5,847 nucleotides of DNA, taken from Oscillospiraceae bacterium (GTDB lineage: Bacteria; Bacillota; Clostridia; Oscillospirales; Ruminococcaceae). The position numbers were made by a program, and so were the translations under genes. Below, in pieces: positions 5,359 to 5,847 of this stretch. Below the pieces are notes generated by a model. It was not told the origin of the DNA and ran no database searches. It was given only the letters and a program-made list of their open reading frames with translations. Location of the stretch: the NCBI GenBank assembly GCA_014858325.1, contig RKCM01000048.1, forward strand, positions 1 through 5,847, given 5' to 3'. Position 1 is the stretch's first letter; each line of letters begins with the position of its first letter.

Positions 5359-5847
5359 ATGATCACAAAACGCATCATCCCCTGCCTGGACGTCCGCAAT
5401 GGCCGGGTGGTCAAGGGGACCAACTTTGAGGACATCCGGGACGTGGCCGACCCGGTGGAGATGGCCCGGCTGTACAATGCCGCCGGGGCCGACGAGCTGG
5501 TGTTTTACGACATCACCGCCAGCTTTGAGGGCCGCGCCCTCTTTACGGAGATCCTGACGAAGGTGGCCGGCGAGATCTTTATCCCCCTGACGGTGGGCGG
5601 CGGCATCAACACATTGGAAGATTTTGACCGGGTGCTCAAGTGCGGGGCCGATAAGGTCAGCGTCAACTCGGGCGCGCTGAAGGACCCCTCCCTCATCCCG
5701 GCGGCGGCGAAGCGCTACGGCGACCAGTGCGTCGTCCTCTCCGCCGACGTCAAACGGGTGGGCGGGCAGTTCCGCGTCTTTGCCAAGGGCGGGCGCGAAG
5801 ATACCGGCCGGGACGCACTGGAATGGATCAAGTGGTGCGTGGACAAC
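5359..5847 (+). CDS. hisF: Imidazole glycerol phosphate synthase, cyclase subunit HisF (3' partial)
   Basis: HisF uses ammonia from HisH to close the imidazole ring of PRFAR, giving IGP for histidine synthesis and AICAR for purine synthesis. The first 163 codons are present, and the frame is still open at the window end. A full HisF has about 250 residues. It begins MITKRIIPCLDVRNGRVVKG. The catalytic residues sit at their textbook positions: Asp11 in CLDVRNG and Asp130 in SADVKR. FYDITAS (49-55) is the conserved strand, with Tyr50 where Leu is common. TVGGGI (78-83) is the first phosphate loop, and KVSVNSGA (99-106) follows. FAKGGREDTG (141-150) matches the usual GGRxxTG segment. The ATG at 5359 has GGAGGGG at 5345-5351 with 7-base spacing, 16 bases after the hisA stop. 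Confidence 0.96.
   Translation, partial: MITKRIIPCLDVRNGRVVKGTNFEDIRDVADPVEMARLYNAAGADELVFYDITASFEGRALFTEILTKVAGEIFIPLTVGGGINTLEDFDRVLKCGADKVSVNSGALKDPSLIPAAAKRYGDQCVVLSADVKRVGGQFRVFAKGGREDTGRDALEWIKWCVDN

Overview
The window is the central part of a histidine biosynthesis operon, with every gene on the + strand. The order is hisZ-hisG (one continuous reading frame, 5' end outside the window), hisD, hisC, hisB, hisH, hisA and hisF (3' end outside the window). No gene unrelated to histidine is visible. The DNA is GC-rich by eye. A HisZ-dependent short-form HisG, a monofunctional HisB, strong AGGAGG-type ribosome binding sites and the order hisZ-G-D-C-B-H-A-F all point to a high-GC Firmicute. 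The hairpin repeat between hisD and hisC resembles, from memory, repeats common in Faecalibacterium, Subdoligranulum and Gemmiger-type Oscillospiraceae. That placement is inference, not a search result.

Layout: 2-958 is the C-terminal part of HisZ running in frame into a complete short-form HisG. 955-2229 is hisD, overlapping the previous gene by ATGA. 2230-2346 is a 117-bp inverted-repeat element made of two oppositely oriented copies of a hairpin repeat. It starts on the base after the hisD stop and ends 4 bases before the hisC start. 2351-3412 is hisC, 3417-4007 hisB, 4004-4612 hisH (ATGA overlap), 4623-5342 hisA, and 5359-5847 the first 163 codons of hisF. Apart from the element, genes overlap by 4 bases or are 4 to 16 bases apart, so this looks like one tightly coupled transcription unit. 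The promoter, any attenuator or T-box, and the terminator must lie outside the window.

Pathway: HisZ-HisG makes phosphoribosyl-ATP from ATP and PRPP. The hydrolysis and ring-opening steps (HisE and HisI) are not in the window and may lie downstream. HisA isomerises ProFAR to PRFAR. HisH supplies ammonia to HisF, which closes the imidazole ring to give IGP and AICAR. HisB dehydrates IGP, HisC transaminates imidazole acetol phosphate, an unseen histidinol-phosphate phosphatase follows, and HisD oxidises histidinol to histidine. Catalytic residues are intact in all the enzymes as far as they can be read.

The chemistry is ordinary. The parts worth a second look are the HisZ-HisG fusion, with a possible relic of a TGATG stop/start junction at the joint, and the 117-bp element. 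The element appears to provide the hisC ribosome binding site and could fold so as to hide it. I do not see evidence of a wholly new biological system here.
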